Positions 34,482 to 43,471 of a stretch of DNA of 64,000 nucleotides are shown here, piece by piece. The notes beneath the pieces were generated by a model. The model was given only the letters and a program-made list of their open reading frames with translations, had not been told where the DNA came from and did no database searches. Origin of the DNA: JAJNPS01 sp031378845 (GTDB taxonomy: Bacteria > Pseudomonadota > Alphaproteobacteria > Rhodobacterales > Rhodobacteraceae); assembly GCA_031378845.1 (NCBI GenBank), contig JANNES010000009.1, positions 91,109 through 155,108 of the forward strand, given 5' to 3'. The position numbers and the translations under genes are program-made. Every line of letters starts with the position of its first letter. Within the stretch, counting starts at the first letter, position 1.

Positions 34482-37442
34482 TCACAACTTGGATTTCAGT
34501 GCCGCGAGCACGGCGAACGGGTTGTCTGGGTCGAAAGGCTTGTCGGTGCGGGGCGGGCGGGCGTCGTAGGATTTTGGCCGGTCGTCCCGCGTGTTGGGCT
34601 TGCCGCCCTTGCCTTGCGGCTTGGCGTTGCGTCCTTCGGCCCGTGCCGCATCTTCGGCAGCGGCGCGACCATATGGTTTGCCGTCCCCCTGATCCGCCGG
34701 GGGTTGCTGCGGCTTGTTGACGGCTGGTTTTCCGCCCGATGGCTTGCCGTGCCTGCGCCCGCTACCTTCGCGCTTTTCGCCTTCGGGGCGCGGCGCGCCT
34801 TCGGGCCTTGGGGTACCTTCGGGACGGGGCGGGCGTGGGGCATCGCCCTCTTTGCGGGGCGCGCGTTCGGGGCGGGCGGGGCGTTCGGGGCGCTGAAAGC
34901 GGGGTTTGGGCGCCCAGGTAAAGGTGTAGAACGTCTCGATCACCGGTCCTGCGGCCTCAACCTCCGGGTCGGGCTGAACGAACGCGGATTCGTGTTCGGG
35001 AATGGGCTGCAAGGGCGCGTCGGGATCGACGGCGATCGGGATGGGGGCGGCCTTGACGCGTTCGCGTTCGGCCTTTTCGGCGGCGTAACCAAGGCCTGCC
35101 ATGAGGTCTACGAACTGGTCCAGCGTCATGCCGGTGATCGACAGCATGTCGGGCGTGGCCTCGAACCCGACGCGGCTGTCCTTGCCGCGCAAGAGGTCTG
35201 CGAGCCGTTCCAGCATGTCAATGCGGATCGCACGGGTGCCAGCGGGGTGATAGCCGGCCAGCGTGTAATGCTGTTTCGGCACGTCGGGCAGGTTCGGGAT
35301 GGTCACAAGGCCGGGAGGCGGGCTTTCGGGAAAGTCCTGCAGCCCTTGCGTCAAGGACCACATGACCAGCCGCAGGCGTGTCGGTGCGGGCTTGAGAAGC
35401 AGCGGCAGAAACACCGTGAACTGGCCAAACCGCACGCCATGCTTGCGCAGCGACGCACGCGCGTCTTGATCCAGCACCTTGACGTCGGCGGCCACCTCGT
35501 CGCGCGGCAGAACGCCCAGCGCCTCGGACAGACGGAACGCAAAGCCGCGCGCAAGGCCCTGCAGGCCCTCGTCGCGGCTCATCGCCATCAGGGGTTCGAA
35601 CTGGGCGGCAATCTTGCGGTCGATGAAATGCTGCATCCGGCGACGCACCTTGTCGGCGACGTCGGGGCCAGCCTCTTCGTCCACAAACGCCTCAACCTGA
35701 GGTTTCAGGATATCGGGACCCTTGACCAGTTTGCCCACTGCCGAGTTGCCCCACATCAGGCCACCTTGGGTGGTGAAATCCATCTCGGTGTCGGGGGCGT
35801 TGTAAAACCGGTCCGCGCGCAGATGGAACTCTGGCTTCAGCGACAGATACGCCGCCTGCCGCAGAGTATGCGCCTCGTCCGGCGAGCCGGAAGCGTCTTG
35901 CTGAAAGCGGAACCCTTCAAGCCGGCCGACGAATTCGCCGCTGACTGTCACTTCGCCCTTGTCATTCACCTCGGCCACGAGGGTCTCCTTCTGCTTCAAC
36001 CGGCGAAGCAGCACTGATGTCCGCCGGTCGACAAATCGTTGGGTCAGCGCGCTGTGCAGCGCATCTGACAGGCGGTCTTCTACAGCGCGCGTCTCGTCGC
36101 GCCAATGACTTTCGTCTTGGACCCAGCCGACACGTTGCGCAACGTAAGTCCAAGTGCGGATATAGGCCAGCCGTTTGGAGATCGTGTCAATGTCGCCGCC
36201 GGGTTGGTCGATCCGTTCCACAGCCGTTTTCATCCAGTCGCTCGGGATTTTCCCGCCACCCAGACCGCGCCCGACAAGAAACTCGAAAAGCCGCACCAGT
36301 AGTGCTGCATGTTCCGTGTTGGACGCGCCACGAAAATCGGGGACGCGGCAGATGTCCCACAGAAGCTGCACGCGTTTGGGGCTGGTCAGGCGGTCGCGGA
36401 CCTCGGGCATTTCGGCGAGGGCCTTGAGCGCCAGCAGATCATCGGAATCGCGCGCGCGGGTCAGCCAATCGTTCTGGGTCTGCTCTTCGAGAGAGCGGAT
36501 CAGGCGTTCAGCTGTGCCGAACTCCAGATCGACATTGCGCCAGTGCAGTTTGCGCACCGGTTCAAAGCGGTGGTTTTCGATGGCGTCGACGGTGTCGTCA
36601 TCGGGGGCGCGCGCCTCGCCGGTCACGCCAAAAGTGCCGTTATCGGTGTGTCGCCCCGCGCGGCCGGCGATCTGGGCCAGCTCCTGTGGGTATAGCCCGC
36701 GCATCCGGCGGCCATCGAACTTGGCGGTGGAGGCAAAGGCGACATGGCTGATGTCGAGGTTCAGCCCCATGCCTATGGCGTCGGTGGCCACCAGAAAGTC
36801 AACATCGCCGTTTTGATAAAGCGCCACCTGCGCGTTGCGCGTGCGGGGGGAAAGTGCCCCCATCACCACCGCGCACCCGCCACGCTGGCGACGGATCAAT
36901 TCGGCAATGGCATAGACGTTTTCGACCGAAAACCCGACGATGGCGCTGCGGGCCGGGATCCGACTTATCTTTTTCGAACCTGTGAAGGTCAGGGTGGATA
37001 GTCGATCGCGTTTCATGAACTGAACTTTGGGGATCAGTGCCGCGATCGCCCCGCGCATCGTCTCGGCCCCGAGGAACAAGGTTTCATGCAGTCCGCGCGC
37101 GCGCAACAGCCGGTCAGTAAAGACATGTCCGCGTTCAGGGTCGCCGCAAAGCTGGATCTCGTCCACCGCGACGAAATCGGCGCCGATCTCCAGCGGCATC
37201 GCCTCGACCGTGCAGACCCAATATTGCGTGCGTGCCGGGACGATCCGCTCTTCACCGGTAACAAGGGCCACCACCGACGGCCCGCGCGCGGCGACGATTC
37301 GATCATAAACCTCGCGCGCAAGCAGCCGCAACGGCAGGCCGATCACCCCGGTGCGATGGGCCAGCATCCTGTCGATGGCGTAATGGGTCTTGCCGGTATT
37401 CGTCGGCCCGAGGACCGCCGTGACCGTTGCGGTCTCGCGCAT
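34482..37442 (-). CDS. SUV3-like superfamily 2 RNA helicase with basic low-complexity tail
   Basis: A 986-aa helicase. Motif I is LGPTNTGKTHYA near residue 10, motif II is AVDEIQLCGDPERGH near 105 and motif VI is QIAGRAGRH near 265, as in mitochondrial SUV3, which unwinds RNA for degradation. The last ~150 residues are rich in Pro, Arg, Lys and Gly, a likely RNA-binding disordered tail. The start MRETATVTAV is preferred because the glycine-rich motif then lies at the normal distance. First gene of the run ending in carD. Confidence 0.9.
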   Translation of the reverse strand: MRETATVTAVLGPTNTGKTHYAIDRMLAHRTGVIGLPLRLLAREVYDRIVAARGPSVVALVTGEERIVPARTQYWVCTVEAMPLEIGADFVAVDEIQLCGDPERGHVFTDRLLRARGLHETLFLGAETMRGAIAALIPKVQFMKRDRLSTLTFTGSKKISRIPARSAIVGFSVENVYAIAELIRRQRGGCAVVMGALSPRTRNAQVALYQNGDVDFLVATDAIGMGLNLDISHVAFASTAKFDGRRMRGLYPQELAQIAGRAGRHTDNGTFGVTGEARAPDDDTVDAIENHRFEPVRKLHWRNVDLEFGTAERLIRSLEEQTQNDWLTRARDSDDLLALKALAEMPEVRDRLTSPKRVQLLWDICRVPDFRGASNTEHAALLVRLFEFLVGRGLGGGKIPSDWMKTAVERIDQPGGDIDTISKRLAYIRTWTYVAQRVGWVQDESHWRDETRAVEDRLSDALHSALTQRFVDRRTSVLLRRLKQKETLVAEVNDKGEVTVSGEFVGRLEGFRFQQDASGSPDEAHTLRQAAYLSLKPEFHLRADRFYNAPDTEMDFTTQGGLMWGNSAVGKLVKGPDILKPQVEAFVDEEAGPDVADKVRRRMQHFIDRKIAAQFEPLMAMSRDEGLQGLARGFAFRLSEALGVLPRDEVAADVKVLDQDARASLRKHGVRFGQFTVFLPLLLKPAPTRLRLVMWSLTQGLQDFPESPPPGLVTIPNLPDVPKQHYTLAGYHPAGTRAIRIDMLERLADLLRGKDSRVGFEATPDMLSITGMTLDQFVDLMAGLGYAAEKAERERVKAAPIPIAVDPDAPLQPIPEHESAFVQPDPEVEAAGPVIETFYTFTWAPKPRFQRPERPARPERAPRKEGDAPRPPRPEGTPRPEGAPRPEGEKREGSGRRHGKPSGGKPAVNKPQQPPADQGDGKPYGRAAAEDAARAEGRNAKPQGKGGKPNTRDDRPKSYDARPPRTDKPFDPDNPFAVLAALKSKL

Positions 37443-37455
37443 TATAGTGCCTGCC

Positions 37456-38016
37456 TCAGAGGTCGCGCCCGTGGGCCTGAGCCTTGAGCCGTTCGACGGC
37501 TTCCAATACGCCAGCAAGATGGGGATGTATAGCCAAGGCGGCGTTGTAAACCTCCAACGCGCGGTCGGGCTGGTTGGTTTGCTCCAGGATCATGCCGAAC
37601 CCTGCCATCGCGCCAAAGTGACGCGGGTTCAGCGACAGGGTCTGGGCGATGTCAGCAACCGAAGGTCCGAACTGGCCTTCCTGGAAATAGGCTGTGGCGC
37701 GGGCGTTGTAGCCTTCGGCAAAGTCCGGGGCGTGGTCGATGAGCGCGGTGAAATGGTCGATGGCGGTGACGAGGTCCCCCGCCTCCAGCGCGTCGCGGCC
37801 CCGTTGCAGCAGTAAATCCATCGCCGGAGAGCCGGACTTGGACCATTCGATCCAGATTTCTTGTTCAATCCGGCCCGCCGCGGCCTCATCGGCAGTCGCC
37901 AAACGCCTGAACAGATCATCGAGTTTTGCCGAATCCGCCCAAACCATCGAGACTGACAGCAGAATTGCCCAAGCTGCGGCAAGCAGGGCATTGAGAAAGG
38001 GAGGTTTGCGTTTCAT
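37456..38016 (-). CDS. Exported TPR-repeat protein
   Basis: A 186-aa protein with an N-terminal signal-like segment (KRKPPFLNALLAAAWAILLSVSMVWA) followed by tetratricopeptide repeats: GRDALEAGDLVTAIDHFTALIDHAP, EGYNARATAYFQEGQ and LEQTNQPDRALEVYNAALAIHP. TPR proteins scaffold protein complexes; this one should lie in the periplasm. It is 13 nt upstream of the helicase gene. Specific role unknown. Confidence 0.85.
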   Translation of the reverse strand: MKRKPPFLNALLAAAWAILLSVSMVWADSAKLDDLFRRLATADEAAAGRIEQEIWIEWSKSGSPAMDLLLQRGRDALEAGDLVTAIDHFTALIDHAPDFAEGYNARATAYFQEGQFGPSVADIAQTLSLNPRHFGAMAGFGMILEQTNQPDRALEVYNAALAIHPHLAGVLEAVERLKAQAHGRDL

Positions 38017-38079
38017 ATACCTATGGTAACGCAGTGGCTGCAAATTGCCAGATGCATGCGGTCACGAAGGAGAGACGGG

Positions 38080-38367
38080 ATGAGCGATGTCATAGTCAAA
38101 GCGGTCGCGCAGTTGCAAGCGCGGCTGACAGGCGGGTTTGACGGGCTGGCCAAGTTCGTGATCGAGGGCGAGGGCGCGATCATGCTGGACATGGACGGCG
38201 TGCGCGCAGCCGATGATCCTGCGGATGTGACGCTGACGGCCAGCACGGACGTGTTCCGCGCCATCCTTGCTGGCGAGATGAACCCGACGATGGCCTTCAT
38301 GAGTGGCAAGCTGTCCGTTGACGGCGATATGGGGCTGGCGCTGAAGCTGGGATCGGTGCTGGGGTGA
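38080..38367 (+). CDS. SCP2 sterol-transfer-domain protein
   Basis: A 95-aa single-domain SCP2 protein: KFVIEGEGAIMLDMDG, then ADVTLTASTDVFRAILAGEMNP and FMSGKLSVDGDMGLALKL, the standard C-terminal signature. These domains bind lipids in a hydrophobic tunnel. GGAGA precedes the ATG. The stop overlaps the start of the hydrolase gene, so lipid binding and ester hydrolysis may be linked. Confidence 0.9.
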   Translation: MSDVIVKAVAQLQARLTGGFDGLAKFVIEGEGAIMLDMDGVRAADDPADVTLTASTDVFRAILAGEMNPTMAFMSGKLSVDGDMGLALKLGSVLG

Positions 38368-39311
38368 AAATGGAACCTGTCGCAGCACCCTATCACGCGG
38401 CTCTCGCGCGTGGCCCCGAAGGCGGATCGGCCCATTGGGTCAAGGCCGCTGACGGGGTGCGCCTGCGGGTCGTGATGTGGCCGGGTGGCGAACGCGGGAC
38501 GGTCTTGATCTTTCCCGGACGGACAGAGCCTGCAGAGAAATACGGTCCGACCGCTGCGGCACTGGTCGCGGCAGGATTTACCTGCGTTGCGATTGACTGG
38601 CGCGGGCAAGGACTGTCGGACCGCGCCCTTGGCGATCCGATGGTTGGTCATGTTTGCGACTTTTCAGAATATCAGCAAGACGTCGATGCGCTTGTTGCTC
38701 TTGCCCGGACCCTCGGCCTGCCAGAACTGATCTATATCTTGTCGCATTCCATGGGCGGGGCGATTGCGCTGCGGACGTTGATCCGGTGCCCTGGGTTGGT
38801 TCGGGCTGCGGTCTTTTCGGCACCCATGTGGGGGCTGAAGCTATCAGCGGCGACGCTGCCCTTGGCCAAGGTCGCAACGACACTGGCCGGATGGTTCGGG
38901 CAAACCCACCGGTATGCGCCGACAACAAGCGGGGTATGCTATCTCGCCACGGCACCATTTCAGGGCAACGTGCTGACGCAGGATGCCGAGATGTATGGCT
39001 GGATGCGGCGGCAGGTCGTCGAGGTTCCCGCGTTGCAACTCGGTGGGCCCAGCCTTGGCTGGCTCGGCGCGGCGATGGCTGAATGTGGCGCTCTTTCGGT
39101 CCTGCCATCGCCAAATCTTGCGGTGATCTGCGCTCTGGGGATGGCCGAAGTGGTCATAGACCCGATCCCGGTGCATCAGCGAATGGCAAGGTGGGGAACC
39201 GGTCAGTTGGACCTGTACCCCGGTGCGGCCCACGAGATTCCGGTGGAAGTTCCCGCCGTGCGTCGCCGGTTCCATGAACGTGCGGTGACGCTGTTTCAAA
39301 GCACCCGCTAG
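38364..39311 (+). CDS. Alpha/beta hydrolase, lysophospholipase/monoglyceride lipase type
   Basis: A 315-aa alpha/beta hydrolase. DWRGQGLSDR is the oxyanion-side motif, SHSMGG the nucleophile elbow (near residue 129), and the C-terminal GAAHEIPVE carries the catalytic His. This pattern fits the PldB/monoacylglycerol lipase group. The start may be the GTG overlapping the SCP2 stop or the ATG 6 nt later; the longer form is given. Cytoplasmic; substrate unknown. Confidence 0.85.
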   Translation: MKMEPVAAPYHAALARGPEGGSAHWVKAADGVRLRVVMWPGGERGTVLIFPGRTEPAEKYGPTAAALVAAGFTCVAIDWRGQGLSDRALGDPMVGHVCDFSEYQQDVDALVALARTLGLPELIYILSHSMGGAIALRTLIRCPGLVRAAVFSAPMWGLKLSAATLPLAKVATTLAGWFGQTHRYAPTTSGVCYLATAPFQGNVLTQDAEMYGWMRRQVVEVPALQLGGPSLGWLGAAMAECGALSVLPSPNLAVICALGMAEVVIDPIPVHQRMARWGTGQLDLYPGAAHEIPVEVPAVRRRFHERAVTLFQSTR

Positions 39312-39323
39312 CTGGCGTTGCGA

Positions 39324-39800
39324 TCAAAGGTCCGGATGGGCCTCATGCGCCATGTGGTCCAGCACGGCATTGACGAATTTGGGTTCTTTTCCGTCTGGGA
39401 AAAACGCCTTGGCCACATCGACGAACTCGGTGATGACGACTTTGGGTGGGGTCGGCATTTGGACCAGTTCTGCGCCCGCGGCGCGGAAAAGCGCGCGCAA
39501 GACCGGGTCGATGCGGGCGATCGGCCATTTGGCGACCAGCGCACGGTCCGTCATCTGGTCGATGCGCGCCTGATGGTTGACGGCGTGGTCGACCAGCGCC
39601 CGAAAATGCTCCACATCGCCCTCGGCAAACTCGCCTTCTTCGTAGGTTGCACCGAAACGGTGGGTCTCGAATTCGCGCGTGACGGCTTCAACCGTCTGAC
39701 CCGAGCTTTCCATCTGAAACAGCGCCTGGACGGCATAAAGGCGCGCCGCAGATTTCATCTGCTTTTTTGCGGCGGCGCCGATCTTGCCGGTTGGTGTCAT
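39324..39800 (-). CDS. nusB: Transcription antitermination factor NusB
   Basis: A 158-aa NusB. The family pattern ARLYAVQALFQME opens the RNA-binding helical domain and the end carries KWPIARIDPVLRALFRAAGAEL and KVVITEFVDVAKAFFP. NusB with NusE binds boxA RNA in rRNA antitermination. The ATG overlaps the ribH stop (ATGA), so a start 12 codons further upstream is less likely. The ribH-nusB pair is a common bacterial arrangement. Confidence 0.95.
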   Translation of the reverse strand: MTPTGKIGAAAKKQMKSAARLYAVQALFQMESSGQTVEAVTREFETHRFGATYEEGEFAEGDVEHFRALVDHAVNHQARIDQMTDRALVAKWPIARIDPVLRALFRAAGAELVQMPTPPKVVITEFVDVAKAFFPDGKEPKFVNAVLDHMAHEAHPDL

Positions 39801-40297
39801 TGGCGAAACCCGATCCCCTTGGTCTGGCTTGCCCATTTGCGCGAAAGGGCGATCAGGTGCAAGGCCGCCGCAGCGGCACCGCCACCTTTGTTATGCGCGG
39901 CCGGGTCCGCACGCGCGGCAGCCTGCGCATGGTTTTCGACCGTCAGGATGCCGTTGCCGATGCAGGCCCCTTGCAGGCCCAAAAGCGATAGTCCGCGAGA
40001 GCTGTCATTGCACACGGTGTCGTAATGCGTCGTCTCGCCCCGAATGATGCAGCCAAGGGCGATATAGCCGTCATACTTGGCCTGCCGTTCGGCCATCGCG
40101 ATGGCGGTCGGGATCTCCAGCGCGCCGGGAACCTCAACCAGATCCACTTCGGCCCCGCACGCGGTTGCCGTCGCACGGGCCCCGGCGATCAGATGATCGG
40201 CAATGTCGCGGTAATAGGGCGCGACCACGATCAACAGTTTCACCGGCTTGTCGAATTTCGGCAGCGGCAGGGTATAGTGGGTTTCAGCGGTGGCCAT
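39797..40297 (-). CDS. ribH: 6,7-dimethyl-8-ribityllumazine synthase
   Basis: A 166-aa lumazine synthase, which condenses 5-amino-6-ribitylaminouracil with dihydroxybutanone phosphate. Motifs: VPGALEIPTAI, GCIIRGETTHYDTVCND (substrate binding) and GNGILTVEN. It lies 3 nt downstream of the ribB-type gene and overlaps nusB, forming a riboflavin/antitermination operon. Confidence 0.95.
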   Translation of the reverse strand: MATAETHYTLPLPKFDKPVKLLIVVAPYYRDIADHLIAGARATATACGAEVDLVEVPGALEIPTAIAMAERQAKYDGYIALGCIIRGETTHYDTVCNDSSRGLSLLGLQGACIGNGILTVENHAQAAARADPAAHNKGGGAAAAALHLIALSRKWASQTKGIGFRQ

Positions 40298-40300
40298 GGT

Positions 40301-41395
40301 TTACTCCGGGATCGGGCAGGTGCCCGCGATGGACAGGCCGTAAGCCTCAAGTCCGACGATGCGGGGGGCTTTGGAATTGGTCACCAGCGTGATCTCGGAC
40401 AGCCCCAGTGACGACAGGATCTGCGCGCCAAGGCCGTATTGCCGCAACGTCTGGGGGGAATGCTCGCCGGGCTCCACCAGCTTCATTGTGGTGTCGCGCA
40501 ACAGCACGACCACGCCGCGCCCTGCGGCGGCGATCAGGCGCATCGCGCGCGGCAATTCGCCTCCGGTGCCGATGCCGAGCACATCTTCAAGCGGGTTCAG
40601 CGCATGGACGCGCACCAGCACGGGGCCGGTCGCGGTGAGGTCGCCCTTGGACAGCACGACATGTTCGTCGCCATGCGTCTCATCGGCAAAGACACGCATC
40701 AGCCAGTCGCCGCCATGTACAGAGGTGACGGCGCTCACGGCTTTTTCCGAGATCAGGTTATCGTGGCGGCGGCGATAGGCGATGAGGTCGGAAATCGTGC
40801 CGATCTTGAGCCCATGGCGCTGGGCAAAGCTGATCAGATCGGGCAGGCGCGCCATACTGCCGTCATCGTTCATGATCTCGCAGATCACGCCAGACGGGTT
40901 CAGGCCGGCCAGGCGGCTGATATCCACGGCGGCCTCGGTGTGGCCTGCACGCACCAGCACGCCGCCGTCGCGGGCGCGCAAGGGGAAGATGTGGCCGGGG
41001 GTGGCAATGTCTGCGGCACCTTTGGTGGGGTCGATGGCGACTGACACGGTGCGGGCACGGTCGGCGGCAGAAATCCCGGTTGTGACGCCTTCGCGCGCCT
41101 CGATCGACAGGGTAAAAGCGGTCTCGTGGCGCGATGAGTTCTTGGCGCTCATCAACGGCAGACCGAGTGCCTCGATCCGGGCTGCGGGAAGGGCAAGGCA
41201 GATCAGGCCGCGCCCATGCGTCGCCATGAAGTTGATGGCCGAGGGCGTGCACATCTGGGCAGGGATCACCAGATCGCCTTCGTTTTCGCGGTCTTCATGA
41301 TCGACGAGAATGAACATGCGGCCGTTGCGGGCATCTTCGATGATGTCTTCGCTGGACGAAATCACATCGGAATAGTCAAAGTGGTCACCATACAT
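40301..41395 (-). CDS. ribB: RibBX-type 3,4-dihydroxy-2-butanone-4-phosphate synthase with degenerate GTP cyclohydrolase II domain
   Basis: A 364-aa protein. The N-terminal ~200 residues are a full DHBP synthase (DDARNGR-like acidic loop as EDARNGRMFILVDHEDRENEG, RAGHTEAAVD). The C-terminal ~160 residues are homologous to GTP cyclohydrolase II, but where the zinc-binding C-x10-C-x-C should follow VRVH the sequence reads ALNPLEDVLGIGTGGEL, without cysteines. The domain is therefore unlikely to be a zinc-dependent cyclohydrolase, as in described RibBX proteins. The start MYGDHFDYSD is chosen since the N-terminal extension looks random. Confidence 0.9.
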   Translation of the reverse strand: MYGDHFDYSDVISSSEDIIEDARNGRMFILVDHEDRENEGDLVIPAQMCTPSAINFMATHGRGLICLALPAARIEALGLPLMSAKNSSRHETAFTLSIEAREGVTTGISAADRARTVSVAIDPTKGAADIATPGHIFPLRARDGGVLVRAGHTEAAVDISRLAGLNPSGVICEIMNDDGSMARLPDLISFAQRHGLKIGTISDLIAYRRRHDNLISEKAVSAVTSVHGGDWLMRVFADETHGDEHVVLSKGDLTATGPVLVRVHALNPLEDVLGIGTGGELPRAMRLIAAAGRGVVVLLRDTTMKLVEPGEHSPQTLRQYGLGAQILSSLGLSEITLVTNSKAPRIVGLEAYGLSIAGTCPIPE

Positions 41396-41506
41396 CGGCC
41401 TTGCTCCTTGCGGGGTGAGGATCGCTCTGCACGCTCTAGCCTGTACGCTTTGCGAAGGCCAGAGGGGGAGGGTCCAGACCAACTGTGCAACGGCGCACCT
41501 TCGGGG

Positions 41507-42277
41507 TCAGGCCGCCGCAAAGGCGGCGGCCAGAATAGCGAGGCAGACAAGGTCGGCCAGTTGCTGGCTGGCACCCAGCACGTCGCCTGTCTGGCCGCCG
41601 ATGCGGTGCGACGACAGCGCGCCGATGGCCACTGACAGACCCGTCAGTACCAGCGCGAGCCAGAGCGCGGTCCAGCCTGTCAAGAGCAATGCCACGATGC
41701 ACGCGAGGCCCGCCGCGACCATGGCCACGTCGCGGCTTGGTCGACCCACAGCATGCGACAGCCCGGTATCGCGGGCGTTCGGCAGCGCTGCCATCAGCAC
41801 CACCATCGGCGCGCGAGACAGGGCTCCGGCAGCGACAAGGGCTACCGGCGCACCGCCCGTCGCGCAAAGCGAGGCCAATGCCGACCAGCGCGCCAGCGTC
41901 ACGAGGATCAGCGCCAATGCGCCAAAGCTGCCGATATGGCTGTCTTTCATGATCGAAAGCCGTCTTTCGCGGCTGTGACCGCCAAAAAAGCCATCTGCGG
42001 TGTCGGCAAGGCCATCCTCGTGCAGGGCCCCGGTCAACATCGCCAGCACGCCAAGGGCAACCGCCGCCGTCACGCCGGGCGTCAGGCCCAAGGTCTGCAT
42101 CGCGAAAACGCTCAGTGCCGCAAGGCCGCCCAATACGCCGCCTACCAGTGGCCAAGCCCAAGCGGCTGCCGCCCCGCGGGGGGCGTGGTCTGGCAACGGC
42201 AGACGCGACAGAAGGGCACAGGCCGACAACAGGTCGTCCGACAAGTTTGACCCGATGTCGTCTTTGCCGCGCATCAT
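41507..42277 (-). CDS. cobS: Adenosylcobinamide-GDP ribazoletransferase (cobalamin synthase)
   Basis: A 256-aa polytopic membrane enzyme of the final cobalamin assembly step. Motifs: LLSRLPLP near the start, LTGALHEDGLADTADGFFGG and ERRLSIMKDSHIGSFGALAL, typical of CobS. Two adjacent ATG codons (42277, 42274) follow GGAAGGGG; the first is given. It is transcribed away from cobT, with a 70-nt shared promoter region. No cobalamin riboswitch would fit in that space. Confidence 0.95.
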   Translation of the reverse strand: MMRGKDDIGSNLSDDLLSACALLSRLPLPDHAPRGAAAAWAWPLVGGVLGGLAALSVFAMQTLGLTPGVTAAVALGVLAMLTGALHEDGLADTADGFFGGHSRERRLSIMKDSHIGSFGALALILVTLARWSALASLCATGGAPVALVAAGALSRAPMVVLMAALPNARDTGLSHAVGRPSRDVAMVAAGLACIVALLLTGWTALWLALVLTGLSVAIGALSSHRIGGQTGDVLGASQQLADLVCLAILAAAFAAA

Positions 42278-42347
42278 GCCCCTTCCATGCTGGCGAACCA
42301 GACTTGCCTGAGGTAACCCCTGACGCTTGGAACTGCAATCCGAGGAA

Positions 42348-43364
42348 ATGATGACGCCCTTTGCGAGCCTTGCCGAATTTCGAGACCTTCTGAGGGATTT
42401 GCCGCATCTGGATGCCAAGGCCCGCGCAGGGGCCAAAGCGCGTGATGCGGTGTTGACCAAACCGCCCGGTGCGCTGGGGCGGCTGGAAGAGGTGGCGCTG
42501 TGGCTGGCTGGGTGGCAAGCGACGGCGACGCCCCATGCTGACCATCCACAAATTGCGATTTTTGCGGGAAACCATGGGGTTGCGACGCGTGGCGTGTCGG
42601 CCTTTCCGGCGGAAGTCACGCATCAGATGGTGGCGAACTTTGCCGCCGGGGGGGCTGCGATCAACCAGTTGGCGCGGACATTCGGGGCGAAGCTTACAGT
42701 GCATCCGATCGAGCTGGACCGCCCGACGGCGGATTTCACGCAAGGCCCTGCGATGACCGAAGCGGAATGCGTGGCGGCGCTGCGTGTCGGCTGGGACGCG
42801 GTGGATGCAAGCGCCGACGTGTTTGTCGCGGGCGAGATGGGGATTGCCAATACGACGGTCGCGGCGGCACTGGCCTGCGCTTTGCATGGGGGGGTGCCCG
42901 ACGATTGGGTCGGGCGCGGAACCGGCGTTGATGATGCGGGGCTGCACCGCAAGGCGGCTGTGGTTGCGGCGGGTCTTGCGAAACACCAAGCGGTGCTGGG
43001 CGATCCGCTTGCCGTTCTGCAAACCCTTGGCGGGCGCGAGATTGCCGCGATGACCGGAGCGATTGCGCGGGCGCGGGTCTTGCGGATCCCGGTGGTGCTG
43101 GACGGGTTCATCGTCTGTGCTGCCGCAGCGGTGCTGGCGCGCACGCAGCCGGGCGCACTGGACCATTGCGTTGCGGGTCATGTGAGCGCCGAGGCCGCCC
43201 ATGCGCGGTTGTTGGGGGCAATGGGGATGGCGCCCCTGTTGTCGCTGGGCCTGCGGCTGGGTGAAGGGAGCGGGGCAGCTTTGGCGCTGGGTGTGGTCAA
43301 GGCGGCGGCCGCGTGCCATTCGGGAATGGCGACCTTTGCCGAGGCGGGGGTGTCGGACGGCTGA
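42348..43364 (+). CDS. cobT: Nicotinate-nucleotide-dimethylbenzimidazole phosphoribosyltransferase
   Basis: A 338-aa CobT, making alpha-ribazole phosphate for the lower ligand of cobalamin. Motifs: KPPGALGRLEEVALWLAGWQ, FAGNHGVATRGVSAFP, GEMGIANTTVAAAL and GRGTGVDDAGLHRK. GAGG precedes two adjacent ATG codons (42348 and 42351). It is divergent from cobS, and the pair acts in the same pathway. Confidence 0.95.
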   Translation: MMTPFASLAEFRDLLRDLPHLDAKARAGAKARDAVLTKPPGALGRLEEVALWLAGWQATATPHADHPQIAIFAGNHGVATRGVSAFPAEVTHQMVANFAAGGAAINQLARTFGAKLTVHPIELDRPTADFTQGPAMTEAECVAALRVGWDAVDASADVFVAGEMGIANTTVAAALACALHGGVPDDWVGRGTGVDDAGLHRKAAVVAAGLAKHQAVLGDPLAVLQTLGGREIAAMTGAIARARVLRIPVVLDGFIVCAAAAVLARTQPGALDHCVAGHVSAEAAHARLLGAMGMAPLLSLGLRLGEGSGAALALGVVKAAAACHSGMATFAEAGVSDG

Positions 43365-43369
43365 GTGCC

Positions 43370-43460
43370 GGGGCGCCGCCCCCAGCCCATTGGCTTTTCG
43401 AACCAATTGCGACGCCAGGGGGTCAGCCGGGATACTTTGGCCAGCAAAAAGGTGCCCTGC
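43370..43460 (+). repeat. Rhodobacteraceae-type intergenic element after cobT
   Basis: Downstream of cobT the sequence passes through GGGGCGCCGCCCC, an ATTGG/CCAAT inverted pair and GCCGGGATACTTTGG, then AGCAAAAAGG. It resembles the element after ribE at 2567-2622 (GGGATATTTTTGCAAAG). It probably ends transcription between the two convergent genes. Confidence 0.4.
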
Positions 43461-43471
43461 CGCACGCGTGC

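Noticed and set aside
34248..36017. Long + strand reading frame opposite the helicase gene
   Set aside because: Antisense to conserved helicase coding sequence with no domain pattern.
42278..42347. Cobalamin riboswitch between cobS and cobT
   Set aside because: 70 nt is too short for the element and no B12-box-like string is visible.
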